Source: Prasinococcaceae sp. CCMP 1430 (lineage: Eukaryota > Prasinodermophyta > Palmophyllophyceae > Prasinococcales > Prasinococcaceae). From it: a stretch of DNA of 64,000 bases. Location of the stretch: positions 235,437 to 299,436 of the forward strand of contig RQSC01000010.1 of assembly GCA_013416795.1 (NCBI GenBank), read 5' to 3'. The notes beneath the pieces are model-generated. The model saw only the letters and a list, made by a program, of their open reading frames with translations, was not told the DNA's origin and did no database searches. Position 1 is the first letter of the stretch. Each line of letters starts with the position of its first letter. Shown piece after piece: positions 53,657 to 63,945 of the stretch. A program made the translations under genes and the position numbers.

Positions 53657-53687
53657 TATAACAGCAGACTTAATATCTGCTGTTATA
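53657..53687. terminator. stem-loop between psbN and psbT
   Basis: 12-bp inverted repeat (53657-53668 with 53676-53687) between the convergent psbN and psbT stops. Confidence 0.65.
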
Positions 53688-53692
53688 AAAAA

Positions 53693-53788
53693 CTATTTTA
53701 CAATACGTGGAGGCTCACGGAAAAAGATTGCAAAGAAAATAATTCCTAAAGTTCCAACTAATAAAAAAGTATAAACAAGTGCTTCCAT
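53693..53788 (-). CDS. psbT: photosystem II protein PsbT
   Basis: A 31-residue single-span PSII protein starting [10 protein letters not shown] and ending REPPRIVK, as in the family. Too short for ordinary ORF calling. Lies after psbB on the minus strand. Confidence 0.96.
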
Positions 53789-53894
53789 TTATATATCCTC
53801 GTAAATTAATAATGTTTACAAAATCTTTTTATTTAATATTTTACAAAATGCAAAATTCTTTAATAAAATTCTTTAGTAAATAAACATAATGTTT

Positions 53895-55421
53895 TTAAAC
53901 AGTCTGCTTCTTAGTTGATACATCACCAAGTTTTTGGAATGCACCAAATTCAACTTGAGCATCAAGATCTGGGTCAATACCAGCAAATACGTCACGGAAA
54001 ATTGTACGTGCACCATGCCAAATATGACCAAAGAAGAATAATAATGCAAAGTTTAAATGACCAAATGCAAACCATCCACGCGGACTACTACGGAATACAC
54101 CATCTGATTGTAATGTTACACGATCAAATTCGAAAATTTCACCTAACTGTGCACGACGTGCATATTTTTTAACAGTTGCTGGATCAGTAAATGATACACC
54201 ATCTAATTCACCACCATAGAATGTTACTGTTACACCTACCTGTTCGATTGCATACTTTGATTCTGCACGACGGAATGGAATATCTGCACGTACAATACCA
54301 TCTTTATCTGTTAATAAAACAGGGAAAGTTTCAAAGAATGTTGGCATACGACGAACAAATAGTTCATTTCCATTTTTGTCTGTGAAGACTGCATGACCAA
54401 GCCATCCAGCTGCAATACCATCACCGTTTACCATTGGTCCTGCACGGAATAAACCACCCTTAGCTGGGTTGTTTCCAATGTAGTCATAAAAAGCTAACTT
54501 TTCTGGAATTTTTGCCCAAGCTTCTGATAAAGATAATCCATTTGCGATATCTGACTGAACACGCTTTTGAATTTCTTGCTCAAAGAAACCTTGATCCCAC
54601 TGGTAACGAGTTGGACCATATAATTCAATTGGAGTTGCAGCACATCCGTACCACATTGTTCCAGCTACTACGAAGGCTGCCCAGAATACAGCAGCAATAC
54701 TACTTGATAGTACAGTTTCTACGTTACCCATACGTAATACTTTGTATAAACGTTGTGGTGGACGAACTGTTAGGTGGAATAAACCAGCAATAATACCAAC
54801 GATACCTGCAGCGATATGGTGTGCAGGAATACCACGTGGGTTAAATGGATCAAAACCTTCAGCACCCCATGTAGGTGCTACTGGCTGAACACTACCTGTA
54901 ATTCCATATGGATCAGAAACCCAAATTCCAGGTCCATAAAGTCCTGTTACGTGAAAAGCTCCAAATCCGAAACAAAGTAAACCTGATAAGAATAAGTGGA
55001 TACCAAAAATCTTTGGTAAGTCCAGAGCTGGATCACCTGTTCGTGGATCACGGAAAAGTTCTAGATCCCAGTAAACCCAATGCCATAACGCAGCTAGGAA
55101 TAAAAGACCTGATAAAACGATGTGAGCTGCTGCTACACCTTCATAACTCCAAAATCCTGGATTAGTAATACTTTCACCACTAATTGACCATCCACCCCAT
55201 GAATTTTCAATTCCTAAACGTGTCATGAATGGTAAAACAAACATTCCTTGACGCCACATTGGGTTTAGTACTGGATCTGACGGATCAAAAACAGATAATT
55301 CATAAAGAGCCATTGACCCTGCCCAACCAGCAACTAATGCAGTATGCATTAAGTGAACAGCAATTAAGCGGCCCGGGTCATTTAAAACAACAGTGTGTAC
55401 TCGAAACCATGGAAGTCCCAT
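53895..55421 (-). CDS. psbB: photosystem II CP47 chlorophyll apoprotein
   Basis: A 508-codon six-span inner antenna protein with the large lumenal loop [39 protein letters not shown]-type N-terminus is canonical. First gene of the psbB operon. Confidence 0.99.
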   Translation of the reverse strand: MGLPWFRVHTVVLNDPGRLIAVHLMHTALVAGWAGSMALYELSVFDPSDPVLNPMWRQGMFVLPFMTRLGIENSWGGWSISGESITNPGFWSYEGVAAAHIVLSGLLFLAALWHWVYWDLELFRDPRTGDPALDLPKIFGIHLFLSGLLCFGFGAFHVTGLYGPGIWVSDPYGITGSVQPVAPTWGAEGFDPFNPRGIPAHHIAAGIVGIIAGLFHLTVRPPQRLYKVLRMGNVETVLSSSIAAVFWAAFVVAGTMWYGCAATPIELYGPTRYQWDQGFFEQEIQKRVQSDIANGLSLSEAWAKIPEKLAFYDYIGNNPAKGGLFRAGPMVNGDGIAAGWLGHAVFTDKNGNELFVRRMPTFFETFPVLLTDKDGIVRADIPFRRAESKYAIEQVGVTVTFYGGELDGVSFTDPATVKKYARRAQLGEIFEFDRVTLQSDGVFRSSPRGWFAFGHLNFALLFFFGHIWHGARTIFRDVFAGIDPDLDAQVEFGAFQKLGDVSTKKQTV

Positions 55422-55573
55422 AATTAATTTTTATTTTTAAATATCGATTTTTGCTTTCTTCCTTATTAATAAACTAAAATTCTTATTTATTAAATTTAAC
55501 TTTAAGAATTATATATCTAAACATATTATACCTTATAATTTTTTTCTTATTAAATAGAATTAACAAGGTGCGA

Positions 55574-55584
55574 TATGGTATACT
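55574..55584 (+). promoter_or_regulatory. extended -10 promoter element, trnM
   Basis: TATGGTATACT, 14 nt before the elongator trnM. Confidence 0.6.
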
Positions 55585-55598
55585 AGAGAATAATAATA

Positions 55599-55670
55599 GG
55601 CTCAATAGCTCAGTGGTAGAGCAGGAGACTCATAAGCTCTTGGTCGCAGGTTCAAATCCCGCTTGAGCCA
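55599..55670 (+). tRNA. trnM-CAU: elongator tRNA-Met(CAU)
   Basis: Acceptor GGCTCAA/TTGAGCC, anticodon loop CTCATAA. The anticodon stem has an A31-G39 mismatch and a G-U pair, and the T stem an A51-C63 mismatch, so it is less well paired than the other tRNAs. Only elongator candidate in the window. Confidence 0.88.
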
Positions 55671-55733
55671 AATTAACATATTTGGTAATGAAAATATATA
55701 GGTTTATAAAATAATTTAATTAGTATTACTTTT

Positions 55734-55806
55734 TACCCCCAACGAGATTCGAACTCGTGTCGCCTCCGTGAAAGGGAGGTGTCCTAGGCCTCTAGACGAT
55801 GGGGGC
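55734..55806 (-). tRNA. trnE-UUC: tRNA-Glu(UUC), copy 2
   Basis: Identical over all 73 nt to trnE at 2952-3024 but in the opposite orientation; the flanks are unrelated beyond a base. It has its own promoter-like element at 55827. Confidence 0.95.
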
Positions 55807-55826
55807 TTATTGGTAGTTCTATTCAA

Positions 55827-55837
55827 ATTATACCATA
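55827..55837 (-). promoter_or_regulatory. extended -10 promoter element, trnE copy 2
   Basis: Reads TATGGTATAAT on the minus strand, 20 nt before the second trnE. Confidence 0.6.
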
Positions 55838-55913
55838 GGTTTTAATTTTGTCAAGTATCTCATAGCGTGCAAATTATAAATTTTAGCCAAGAATCATAGA
55901 AAAAAAGAATTTA

Positions 55914-55924
55914 TATGGTATACT
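55914..55924 (+). promoter_or_regulatory. extended -10 promoter element, psbK
   Basis: TATGGTATACT, 74 nt before psbK. Confidence 0.6.
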
Positions 55925-55998
55925 ATTTTTTAATATTTGATCCGAATTATTAATATATCACTTATTTATAAATCTTTTTGATTTAGAGGAGAATTGTT

Positions 55999-56133
55999 AT
56001 GCTAGCTTTAACTCTTGCAAAATTACCTGAAGCGTACGCGATTTTTGATCCATTAGTAGACGTACTGCCAGTTATTCCAGTTTTATTTTTAGCTTTAGCT
56101 TTTGTTTGGCAAGCTGCGGTAAGTTTCCGTTAA
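55999..56133 (+). CDS. psbK: photosystem II protein PsbK
   Basis: A 44-codon precursor; the mature single-span chain starts after a short leader (about KLPEAY onward). [22 protein letters not shown] is the family hallmark. AGAGGAGA ribosome binding site. Confidence 0.97.
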   Translation: MLALTLAKLPEAYAIFDPLVDVLPVIPVLFLALAFVWQAAVSFR

Positions 56134-56139
56134 TTTTTA

Positions 56140-56169
56140 AACTAGTGCTAAATATTTTTAGCACTAGTT
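56140..56169 (+). terminator. stem-loop after psbK
   Basis: 13-bp inverted repeat (56140-56152 with 56157-56169), 6 nt after the psbK stop. Confidence 0.6.
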
Positions 56170-56253
56170 CATAGACAGATTGAATCATACATTTGCAATA
56201 AAATATTTTTTTTTGATATAATAACAGTACTTAAGTAATTTTATTATCTTAAA

Positions 56254-56335
56254 GCGGACGTGGCGGAATTGGTAGACGCGCCAGATTTAGGTTCTGGTAG
56301 GATTTCCTGTGAGAGTTCGAGTCTCTCCGTCCGCA
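56254..56335 (+). tRNA. trnL-UAG: tRNA-Leu(UAG)
   Basis: Class II cloverleaf with anticodon loop TTTAGGT (UAG) and a normal long variable arm. Confidence 0.95.
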
Positions 56336-56440
56336 AATAATTATTTTCAATTGACTAGAAACCCAACTTTAAAAAAAATGCGGTATACTAATAATTAGAG
56401 ATTTTTTCTAAATTATCCTTTTATTTATATCTATATATTT

Positions 56441-56956
56441 ATGCCACGTTCACAACGAAACGACAATTTTATTGATAAGACCTTTACGATTATTGCAGAT
56501 TTATTATTAACAATTTCTCCAATTGCTACTCGTTCAAAAAAAGCTTTTAGTTATTATCGTAATGGAATGTCTGCCCAAGCTGAAGGGGAATATGCTGAAG
56601 CTTTACAAAATTATTATGAAGCAATGCGTTTAGAATTAGACCCATATGACCGTAGTTATATTTTATATAATATTGGTTTAATTCATGCGGCTAATGGAAA
56701 ACATGCCCGTGCGTTAGAATATTATTATCAAGCCTTAGAACGAAACCCACTAATGCCACAAGCATTGAATAATATTGCGGTTATTTATCATTATCAAGGG
56801 GAACAAGCTTTAGAACAAGGAGATACGCAATTATCAAAAAATTTTTTCTCAAAAGCACGAGAATATTGGAAACAAGCAATTCGTTTATCCCCATTAAGTT
56901 ATAATGAAGCTTATAATTGGGTATCATTAACTGAAAATGAAAATATGCTTGATTAA
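56441..56956 (+). CDS. ycf3: PSI assembly factor Ycf3, intronless copy
   Basis: A 171-codon protein with three tetratricopeptide repeats, acting on the stromal thylakoid face as a chaperone for PSI assembly (binding PsaA/PsaD). TPR signatures are [20 protein letters not shown] (about residue 48 on) and [15 protein letters not shown] (about 89). No intron. It is followed 47 nt later by ycf66. A second, differently organised ycf3 lies at 60422. Confidence 0.97.
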   Translation: MPRSQRNDNFIDKTFTIIADLLLTISPIATRSKKAFSYYRNGMSAQAEGEYAEALQNYYEAMRLELDPYDRSYILYNIGLIHAANGKHARALEYYYQALERNPLMPQALNNIAVIYHYQGEQALEQGDTQLSKNFFSKAREYWKQAIRLSPLSYNEAYNWVSLTENENMLD

Positions 56957-57003
56957 TTACTTTAGTATATTTAAGTAAAATTTTACCTAATTACTCTAAA
57001 TCT

Positions 57004-57417
57004 ATGATTAATGTTATCTTATATCCAACAATTTTTATTGGGATTTTTTTGATTGGTTGGGCTATTACTTTATATACTTTACAGTTTGTCCAACCAACTT
57101 TGGCTAAAGAATCTGATATTATTTTATCAACCATTACAAGTCTTTGTGGAGGTATTTTATTTTTTCAAGGATGGCGTTTAGACCCATTATTGTTTACTTG
57201 TTATATTTTATTAGTAGTGACGATTGTCTTACTTTCATTAGAATTATTACAACTTCGAAATACTCAAACATCTTCTCCTCCAAGCTTTTCTGAAGAAGAA
57301 AATAGTTTTCCTAATAGCGATAACACTACACCATCTTCATTAAAAGAAAAAACAAAAAAGTATAGTTCATTTTTAAACCAGAAACTATTAAAACCACGTA
57401 TTAGTGAAACCAATTAA
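57004..57417 (+). CDS. ycf66: Ycf66 family membrane protein
   Basis: A 137-codon protein of unknown function found in cyanobacteria and some green plastids. Two or three membrane spans lie in residues 1-90, and the family core LCGGILFFQGWRLDP is at about 47-61. A polar Ser/Pro/Lys-rich C-terminal tail follows. Downstream of the intronless ycf3 on the same strand; the land-plant gene has an intron, this one does not. Confidence 0.88.
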   Translation: MINVILYPTIFIGIFLIGWAITLYTLQFVQPTLAKESDIILSTITSLCGGILFFQGWRLDPLLFTCYILLVVTIVLLSLELLQLRNTQTSSPPSFSEEENSFPNSDNTTPSSLKEKTKKYSSFLNQKLLKPRISETN

Positions 57418-57445
57418 TACGTGGAATTTTCAATTAGAAAACGTT

Positions 57446-57519
57446 TCGGGATACAAGGATTCGAACCTTGGACCTTCGCAACCCAAATGCGACGCGCTAC
57501 CAAACTGCGCTACATCCCG
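57446..57519 (-). tRNA. trnP-UGG: tRNA-Pro(UGG)
   Basis: Minus-strand cloverleaf with anticodon loop TTTGGGT (UGG). Confidence 0.95.
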
Positions 57520-57534
57520 ACATATTTAAAATAA

Positions 57535-57545
57535 AGTATACCATA
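57535..57545 (-). promoter_or_regulatory. extended -10 promoter element, trnP
   Basis: Reads TATGGTATACT on the minus strand, 15 nt before trnP. Confidence 0.6.
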
Positions 57546-57643
57546 CAAAATAATATTTCTTATTAAATGAAAGAGTATTTAACATAATATTCTTATTTAT
57601 TTTATAAAAGTTAAAAATTTTATCAAAACTTCAAACATTAAAC

Positions 57644-57654
57644 TATGGTATAAT
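57644..57654 (+). promoter_or_regulatory. extended -10 promoter element, atpB
   Basis: TATGGTATAAT, 130 nt before atpB. Confidence 0.6.
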
Positions 57655-57763
57655 AATTCATATAAAGGTGTATTAAATTTTAATAAATTTTTAATTATTT
57701 AAAAAATTAATCAAAATCACATATTTCGCCTTAGTACCATAATTTATTCCTTATTCATACTAA

Positions 57764-59236
<1,473 letters not shown>

Positions 59237-59292
59237 TTATTCTTCAAGCAAGTAATAAAAATATTACTAGTTTCTTACATCTTTAAATTATT

Positions 59293-59691
59293 ATGACACT
59301 ACAAGTAAAAGTTATTGCTCCCGATAGAGTTGTTTGGGAAACAACAGCAGATGAAATTATTCTGCCAACAAACACAGGACAAATGGGTGTATTAACAGAT
59401 CATACATCATTACTAACAGCCTTAGAAATTGGGGTAATGCAAGTTCGAGTAAATTCACAATGGGTTCCTCTTGTTGTAATGGCTGGATTTGCACTTATCC
59501 AAAATAATATTTTAACCGTTATTATTAACGAAGCCGAAAAAGCTGAAACTATTAACTTAAGCGAAGCGGAAACACAATTAGCGGAAGCAGAAGCAGCTTT
59601 AGCAAAAAGTGAGTCACGCAAAGACCAAGTTGAGAAAACATTTTTAGTTAAACGTGCACGCGCACGTCTAACAGCAGCCCAAAAAGCATAA
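59293..59691 (+). CDS. atpE: ATP synthase CF1 subunit epsilon
   Basis: A 132-codon central-stalk subunit that inhibits ATP hydrolysis in the dark. N-terminal beta-sandwich (MTLQVKVIAPDRVVWE) and C-terminal helical hairpin rich in Ala/Glu are clear. 56 nt after atpB; a 48-nt palindrome follows. Confidence 0.98.
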   Translation: MTLQVKVIAPDRVVWETTADEIILPTNTGQMGVLTDHTSLLTALEIGVMQVRVNSQWVPLVVMAGFALIQNNILTVIINEAEKAETINLSEAETQLAEAEAALAKSESRKDQVEKTFLVKRARARLTAAQKA

Positions 59692-59698
59692 AATGTTT

Positions 59699-59746
59699 TT
59701 TTCTTTTAAATAATTTGAGAAATTTCTCAAATTATTTAAAAGAAAA
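59699..59746 (+). terminator. perfect 48-nt palindrome after atpE
   Basis: Arms 59699-59722 and 59723-59746 are exact reverse complements with no spacer, beginning 7 nt after the atpE stop. Confidence 0.65.
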
Positions 59747-59873
59747 GTTTTTAATTATATATGCTAGTCAGATACAAATATATTAGGTATAATATATTTT
59801 TAGTATTTGAAGATATATAAAATATATTCTAGATAGTAACTAAGTATTGTTACTAAATTATGGGGTAAAATCA

Positions 59874-59990
59874 ATGCTTGCATTAAAAATTACAGTATAT
59901 ACTGTTGTTATTTCATTTATTTCACTCTTTATTTTTGGGTTCTTATCTGGTGATCCAGCTCGAAACCCAAACCGAAACGATGTTGGTTAA
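59874..59990 (+). CDS. psbI: photosystem II protein PsbI
   Basis: A 38-residue single-span PSII core protein. [13 protein letters not shown] and the C-terminal [11 protein letters not shown] match the family. Precedes trnS-GCU. Confidence 0.96.
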   Translation: MLALKITVYTVVISFISLFIFGFLSGDPARNPNRNDVG

Positions 59991-60092
59991 TTAACTTTTC
60001 GTGGGTGTAATATACGTTAAATTTTAGATAACTCAACCATTATTTTTCATTCTTACCTTGTAGCTATATAAAACTTAAAATTTTTAAGGTTT

Positions 60093-60103
60093 TATGGTAT
60101 ACT
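60093..60103 (+). promoter_or_regulatory. extended -10 promoter element, trnS-GCU
   Basis: TATGGTATACT, 13 nt before trnS-GCU. This is the last occurrence I found of the motif before the sequence changes character after petN. Confidence 0.6.
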
Positions 60104-60116
60104 ACGAAGTGAAAAT

Positions 60117-60203
60117 GGAAAGATGGCTGAGTGGTCGAAAGCGGCGGATTGCTAATCCGTTGTATGTTTTTGCATACCGGGGGTTCGAATCCCCCTCTTT
60201 CCG
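60117..60203 (+). tRNA. trnS-GCU: tRNA-Ser(GCU)
   Basis: Class II cloverleaf with anticodon loop TTGCTAA (GCU), discriminator G and long variable arm. Confidence 0.96.
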
Positions 60204-60269
60204 TTGTCATTAGCTAATTTTTTTCTTATATTTTTAGAGTTTAATATATTTTTTCGAACAATAAAACTT

Positions 60270-60359
60270 ATGGATTTAATTGGTATTTCATGGGCCTTTC
60301 TTATGGTTATGTTTACATTTTCGCTATCATTAGTAGTATGGGGACGTAGCAGTGCTTGA
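60270..60359 (+). CDS. petN: cytochrome b6f subunit VIII
   Basis: A 29-residue single-span protein needed for b6f assembly. The core [13 protein letters not shown] is the family signature. It is the last gene with the style of the main genome; the following sequence changes in composition. Confidence 0.93.
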   Translation: MDLIGISWAFLMVMFTFSLSLVVWGRSSA

Positions 60360-60421
60360 CTGCCAGTTTAGAAGTACATAAATGGAAACAAAGATAAGGA
60401 TGGATGTACTAAACACTAATT

Positions 60422-62347
60422 ATGCCTAGATCGCAAAGAAACGACAATTTTATTGATAAAACATTCACTATTGTGGCAGACCTTTTGCTACAAGTGATTC
60501 CCACCACCCAGCGAGAAAAAGAAGCCTTTACCTATTACAGAGATGGTGTGGCTTGTTTTTCCAATTAGCCTTTGGGCTAAGCTTAAATCAAGCTAAAGCA
60601 GTAGATATATAGCCAACTCACGCTGAGTAAAGGTAAGCCCTTTTTGATGGTGATTCCTTTTGCCGTGCTCTTTCGGTTAAAACAGTGGTCCAGGTGGTTC
60701 TCGTTTGCATGACTGCCTGACGCGATCATAAAAGCTTAGTATATTCAAGGTTACTTGTTAACCCTTAGCCCTTTAAATAAACTAAAAACCAATAGCAGGA
60801 AAAGTTACAAGAAAACAAAATTCAACAGGCCTTAAGCCCTTAGTTAATCCAAAAACCTAGGATAGCCTAAGCGCTCTAGGTACAGAGTTTTATGGCTAGG
60901 ATGGTGGGCTTCCATCTCGCCCACCTTACATGAGCCCAGAGAGCCATTCGGGGAAATGCTTGTGTCTTATTCCTGATAAACACATAGTGTGAGAACAAGT
61001 ATAGGGCAAGTTGAATTCTTTTCAGAATTTCGCTTACTCCTCAGGATCGCTAAGTATGTACACCTCAAACCTTAGCTCCCTGCTGCTTAGGATAATTTGA
61101 TTTGCACTAAGCAAACCATAGATTTCATTAGGCTGGCTGGGAGGAGCCTTATGAGGCGAAAACCGCACGTATGGTTTTGTAACGGCGCCTACATTTTCAT
61201 GATCCGGCGACCGCAACGAATGTCAGCTCAATCAGAAGGAGAATATGCCGAAGCTTTACAAAACTATTATGAAGCCATGCGCTTAGAGATAGATCCCTAT
61301 GATCGGAGCTATATTTTGTATAATATAGCGCTAATTCATACCAGCAATGGAGAACATGCTAAAGCCTTAGAATATTATTTCCAAGCTTTAGAGCGAAATC
61401 CATCTTTACCTCAAGCCTTCAACAATATGGCCGTGATCTGTCATTATGTACGCCCCCCCACTTTTTGCAGGTTTGACCTTATGGTTTTCCGTCTGCTAAC
61501 GGAGAAAGATCCCCTCCTCAAGGGTCCAGCGATTTTTTTTAGCTGGAGGTGAAATGTTTTTTACCGCTACACAACACAATATTTTTGTGTAGGGCTGATC
61601 TATATCTCCATGGACAAGCAAAGTAAAGCAAAGCAAGGTGAAAGAATGACATTAGCGTCGTTAAGATTGCGAACTGGCTTTTGTTGCCTTCGACTTTGGC
61701 CCTAGCTAGATCTGCAATGCTCAACCTTAGTGTAATAGTTAGGTTGGCAACCTTATCAGCAGCGATGTAGAATTCCGTCCTCCAGAGATGGCTTTGATAG
61801 AAAAAAGAGGTGAAAAGCCAGGACGATAAATAAATACGTCATTTACTCAAGCCCAAACTGCATACAGAAAGGGGGGTTTTTTTTTCTAAGCCTGAAGATA
61901 AAAAAAGGACGCTCAAAACAGCTGTATACTTACTAATCTTAGCTGGTTATAGCCAAGCATGAGCGGTCGGCTTTTATAACAAGTATGTATGTGGTATATT
62001 TGAAAAATCCAGAAAAATCTCATGACCTCGTCCTAGAAAATTCAATGTGAGAAAACGTCCTATTTTTTACTATAATTCACAGATACATGCTTTCCATTTT
62101 CTATTCTAGCGAAGTGCCGACTGAGCCGTATGATGTGGAAACTGTCAAGTACGGTTCTTAGGGGAGGAGGCAAGAGTCTACCTATCCCATCCGAGGAGAG
62201 CAAGCTATTGAGCAAGGAGATTCTGAAAGTTCTGAAGCCTGGTTTGATCAAGCTGCCACCTATTGGAAACAAGCCATTGCATTGGCCCCTAATAACTATA
62301 TAGAAGCCCAGAATTGGCTCAAAGTCACAGGGCGAATTTCAGAGTAA
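60422..62347 (+). CDS. ycf3: second Ycf3, split by two group II introns (exons 60422-60545, 61218-61447, 62192-62347)
   Basis: Spliced, the three exons (124, 230 and 156 nt) give an uninterrupted 169-residue Ycf3. Intron positions (after the first base of the Gly codon at 42, and after the Tyr codon before RGEQAIEQ) and exon sizes are those of land-plant and charophyte ycf3. The protein is also closer to streptophyte Ycf3 than to the intronless copy at 56441: [17 protein letters not shown] in exon 1, [22 protein letters not shown] in exon 2 and [23 protein letters not shown] in exon 3. All reading frames join cleanly, so it looks functional if spliced. Codons are less AT-rich than in the rest of the window. 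Either acquired from a streptophyte plastid or joined here by assembly error. Confidence 0.88.
60546..61217 (+). other. group II intron 1 of the split ycf3
   Basis: 672 nt, beginning GTGTG (consensus GTGYG) and ending AAC (consensus AY). A domain V hairpin of standard form starts GAGCC at 61144 and runs to about 61177 with a GAAA loop; domain VI-like sequence follows. It encodes no maturase, so it would rely on trans-acting factors. Confidence 0.85.
61448..62191 (+). other. group II intron 2 of the split ycf3
   Basis: 744 nt, beginning GTACG (one base off consensus). Domain V is at about 62123-62157 (GAGCCGTA pairing with TACGGTTC). Domain VI-like sequence runs to CCTATCCCATC. The 3' boundary is set by the reading frame (exon 3 begins CGAGGAGAG). 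No open reading frame for a maturase. Confidence 0.82.
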
Positions 62348-62487
62348 ATGGCTTTTAAGCTCAATGCATTATCCGAAAAAAAGGAAAGACTAAAGTAAAA
62401 AGTTACGCTTTAATGATTACATAGCGTTTTGGTATGTATTGAGATACTAAATCGCGAACTCTACTTATAAATTACTTTTTTGTACCT

Positions 62488-62510
62488 TGGCCCTCTGAGT
62501 CAGAGGGCCA
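62488..62510 (+). terminator. GC-rich hairpin with T-run after the split ycf3
   Basis: 10-bp stem (TGGCCCTCTG with CAGAGGGCCA) and 3-nt loop followed by TTTTTGTTTTTGT, 140 nt after the ycf3 stop. Much more GC-rich than the AT-rich hairpins in the rest of the window. Confidence 0.6.
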
Positions 62511-63945
62511 TTTTTGTTTTTGTAAAGTCCATTTTTCCAAATTACAGCGAAACAAAGTACCTCAGTAATGGTCATGTGAAAAACATCCGGTCCCTTTTTC
62601 CATCTAATATCTGTTAAAAAACACAGAATTTTTGTCAACACAGGCAAGTTTATATGTGTATGTGTATTAGAAAAGGCCAAAACTGATATCTACAGTGTCA
62701 ATTTTGTGTGAAAAGCTAATCTTATGAAGCCATCAAGATTTGAAAATGGGAATTGAAGATTCCTCTGGCCGACTAGATTGCCGAAGAAAGTGTTCCAAGA
62801 AGTCTGAGAACAAAGCAAGACTATTAGTACACTTAGTACTCAGAATATTTGAGGAACTTGTCAAGCCAAAACCGAGTCTGACCTGGAGATAAAAAAATGG
62901 TGATGTTAGTATTCAGAAACAGATCAAATGAAGTATCTTGGCTGGAATTTTTTTTCAAGTAGCGCAAGCTTTGGTCATAAAGTTTTTTAGATGCAGGTTG
63001 GCTCTCTACTTGACTAGTCAACAAGAAGGCCTCATAAATAGTACAAGGCATCGGAATGCTCTCGCCAAACGTTCGGCATCAAAAACTTTTACTAATACTG
63101 AGTTTGCGCCATCTTATCTGAATAGTCTCTTTTGGAATCATGTTTTGGTACGTCAGAGTTTAGAGTAGGTGCTTTCCAATGTGTATTAATCAGTCGAAAA
63201 GTGCTTCATTTCGGTCCTCTTTTTGCAGTCAGTTCCAAACCAGTGGGCACAGCTTGGTATATTTACCTTTTACAGGCCAAACTGTTTAAAGCCAAAGCCA
63301 TGGCTCCGTCTAATATTTGAAACAATATAGATGAACATATTCAAAAATAAGGAAATCCATGAAGTGTTGGTCTTTGATCTGAGTCTAGACGCCAAAAATT
63401 AGCATCAAGTATTACTACTTCCAAACCATTACTAATCCCGCCAGCATCTTTGATGCTATATAAAGAAGTGGGACCAACAGGAATTTCAGTGGCAAAAACA
63501 TTGTGCGAAACATTCTTTCCAATTATTGACTTTAAGAAAAAGACTGATCTGGTTTTAATATATTGGCAAACTGCTTAGGCTTTTCAAACTCCAGTATTAG
63601 ATGGTCGAAGGTTTTTCTAAACAAATTTATTTATTTCTTGTTCGTCTAACCTATTGATGGTTCCTTTTCTTTGATGCTACGCTACAATTGGCATTGGAAG
63701 CGAGTATTTTGGCCAAAGCGAAACATTATGCCAAAAGGGCCAGGAATTAGATTTGATTTTTTTCCATATCGATGATATTATACTCAGGAATACAGTGGTG
63801 CAATCACACTTACGGACAACTTAGTAAACCAAGAAGTTGCCTATTTCTTTTAAAAAAATAGCCCAGATAGCCAAACAGATAGACAGACAGACAAATAGAG
63901 AAAAAACCAAGCGAACACTATGTGTTTTTGACCTAAGATTTGAAG

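Noticed and set aside
60422-62347. The second ycf3 as a pseudogene broken by stops and frameshifts
   Set aside because: The breaks coincide with group II intron ends and domain V hairpins, and the exons join in frame to a full-length protein.
62938-63320. Plus-strand frames of 62-76 codons in the tail as genes
   Set aside because: No ribosome binding site, no family resemblance, and overlap with equally plausible frames on the other strand.
63871-63895. AGAC repeats as a CRISPR-like or functional array
   Set aside because: Only about three to four units of a 4-nt repeat; a simple microsatellite. No CRISPR array was seen anywhere.
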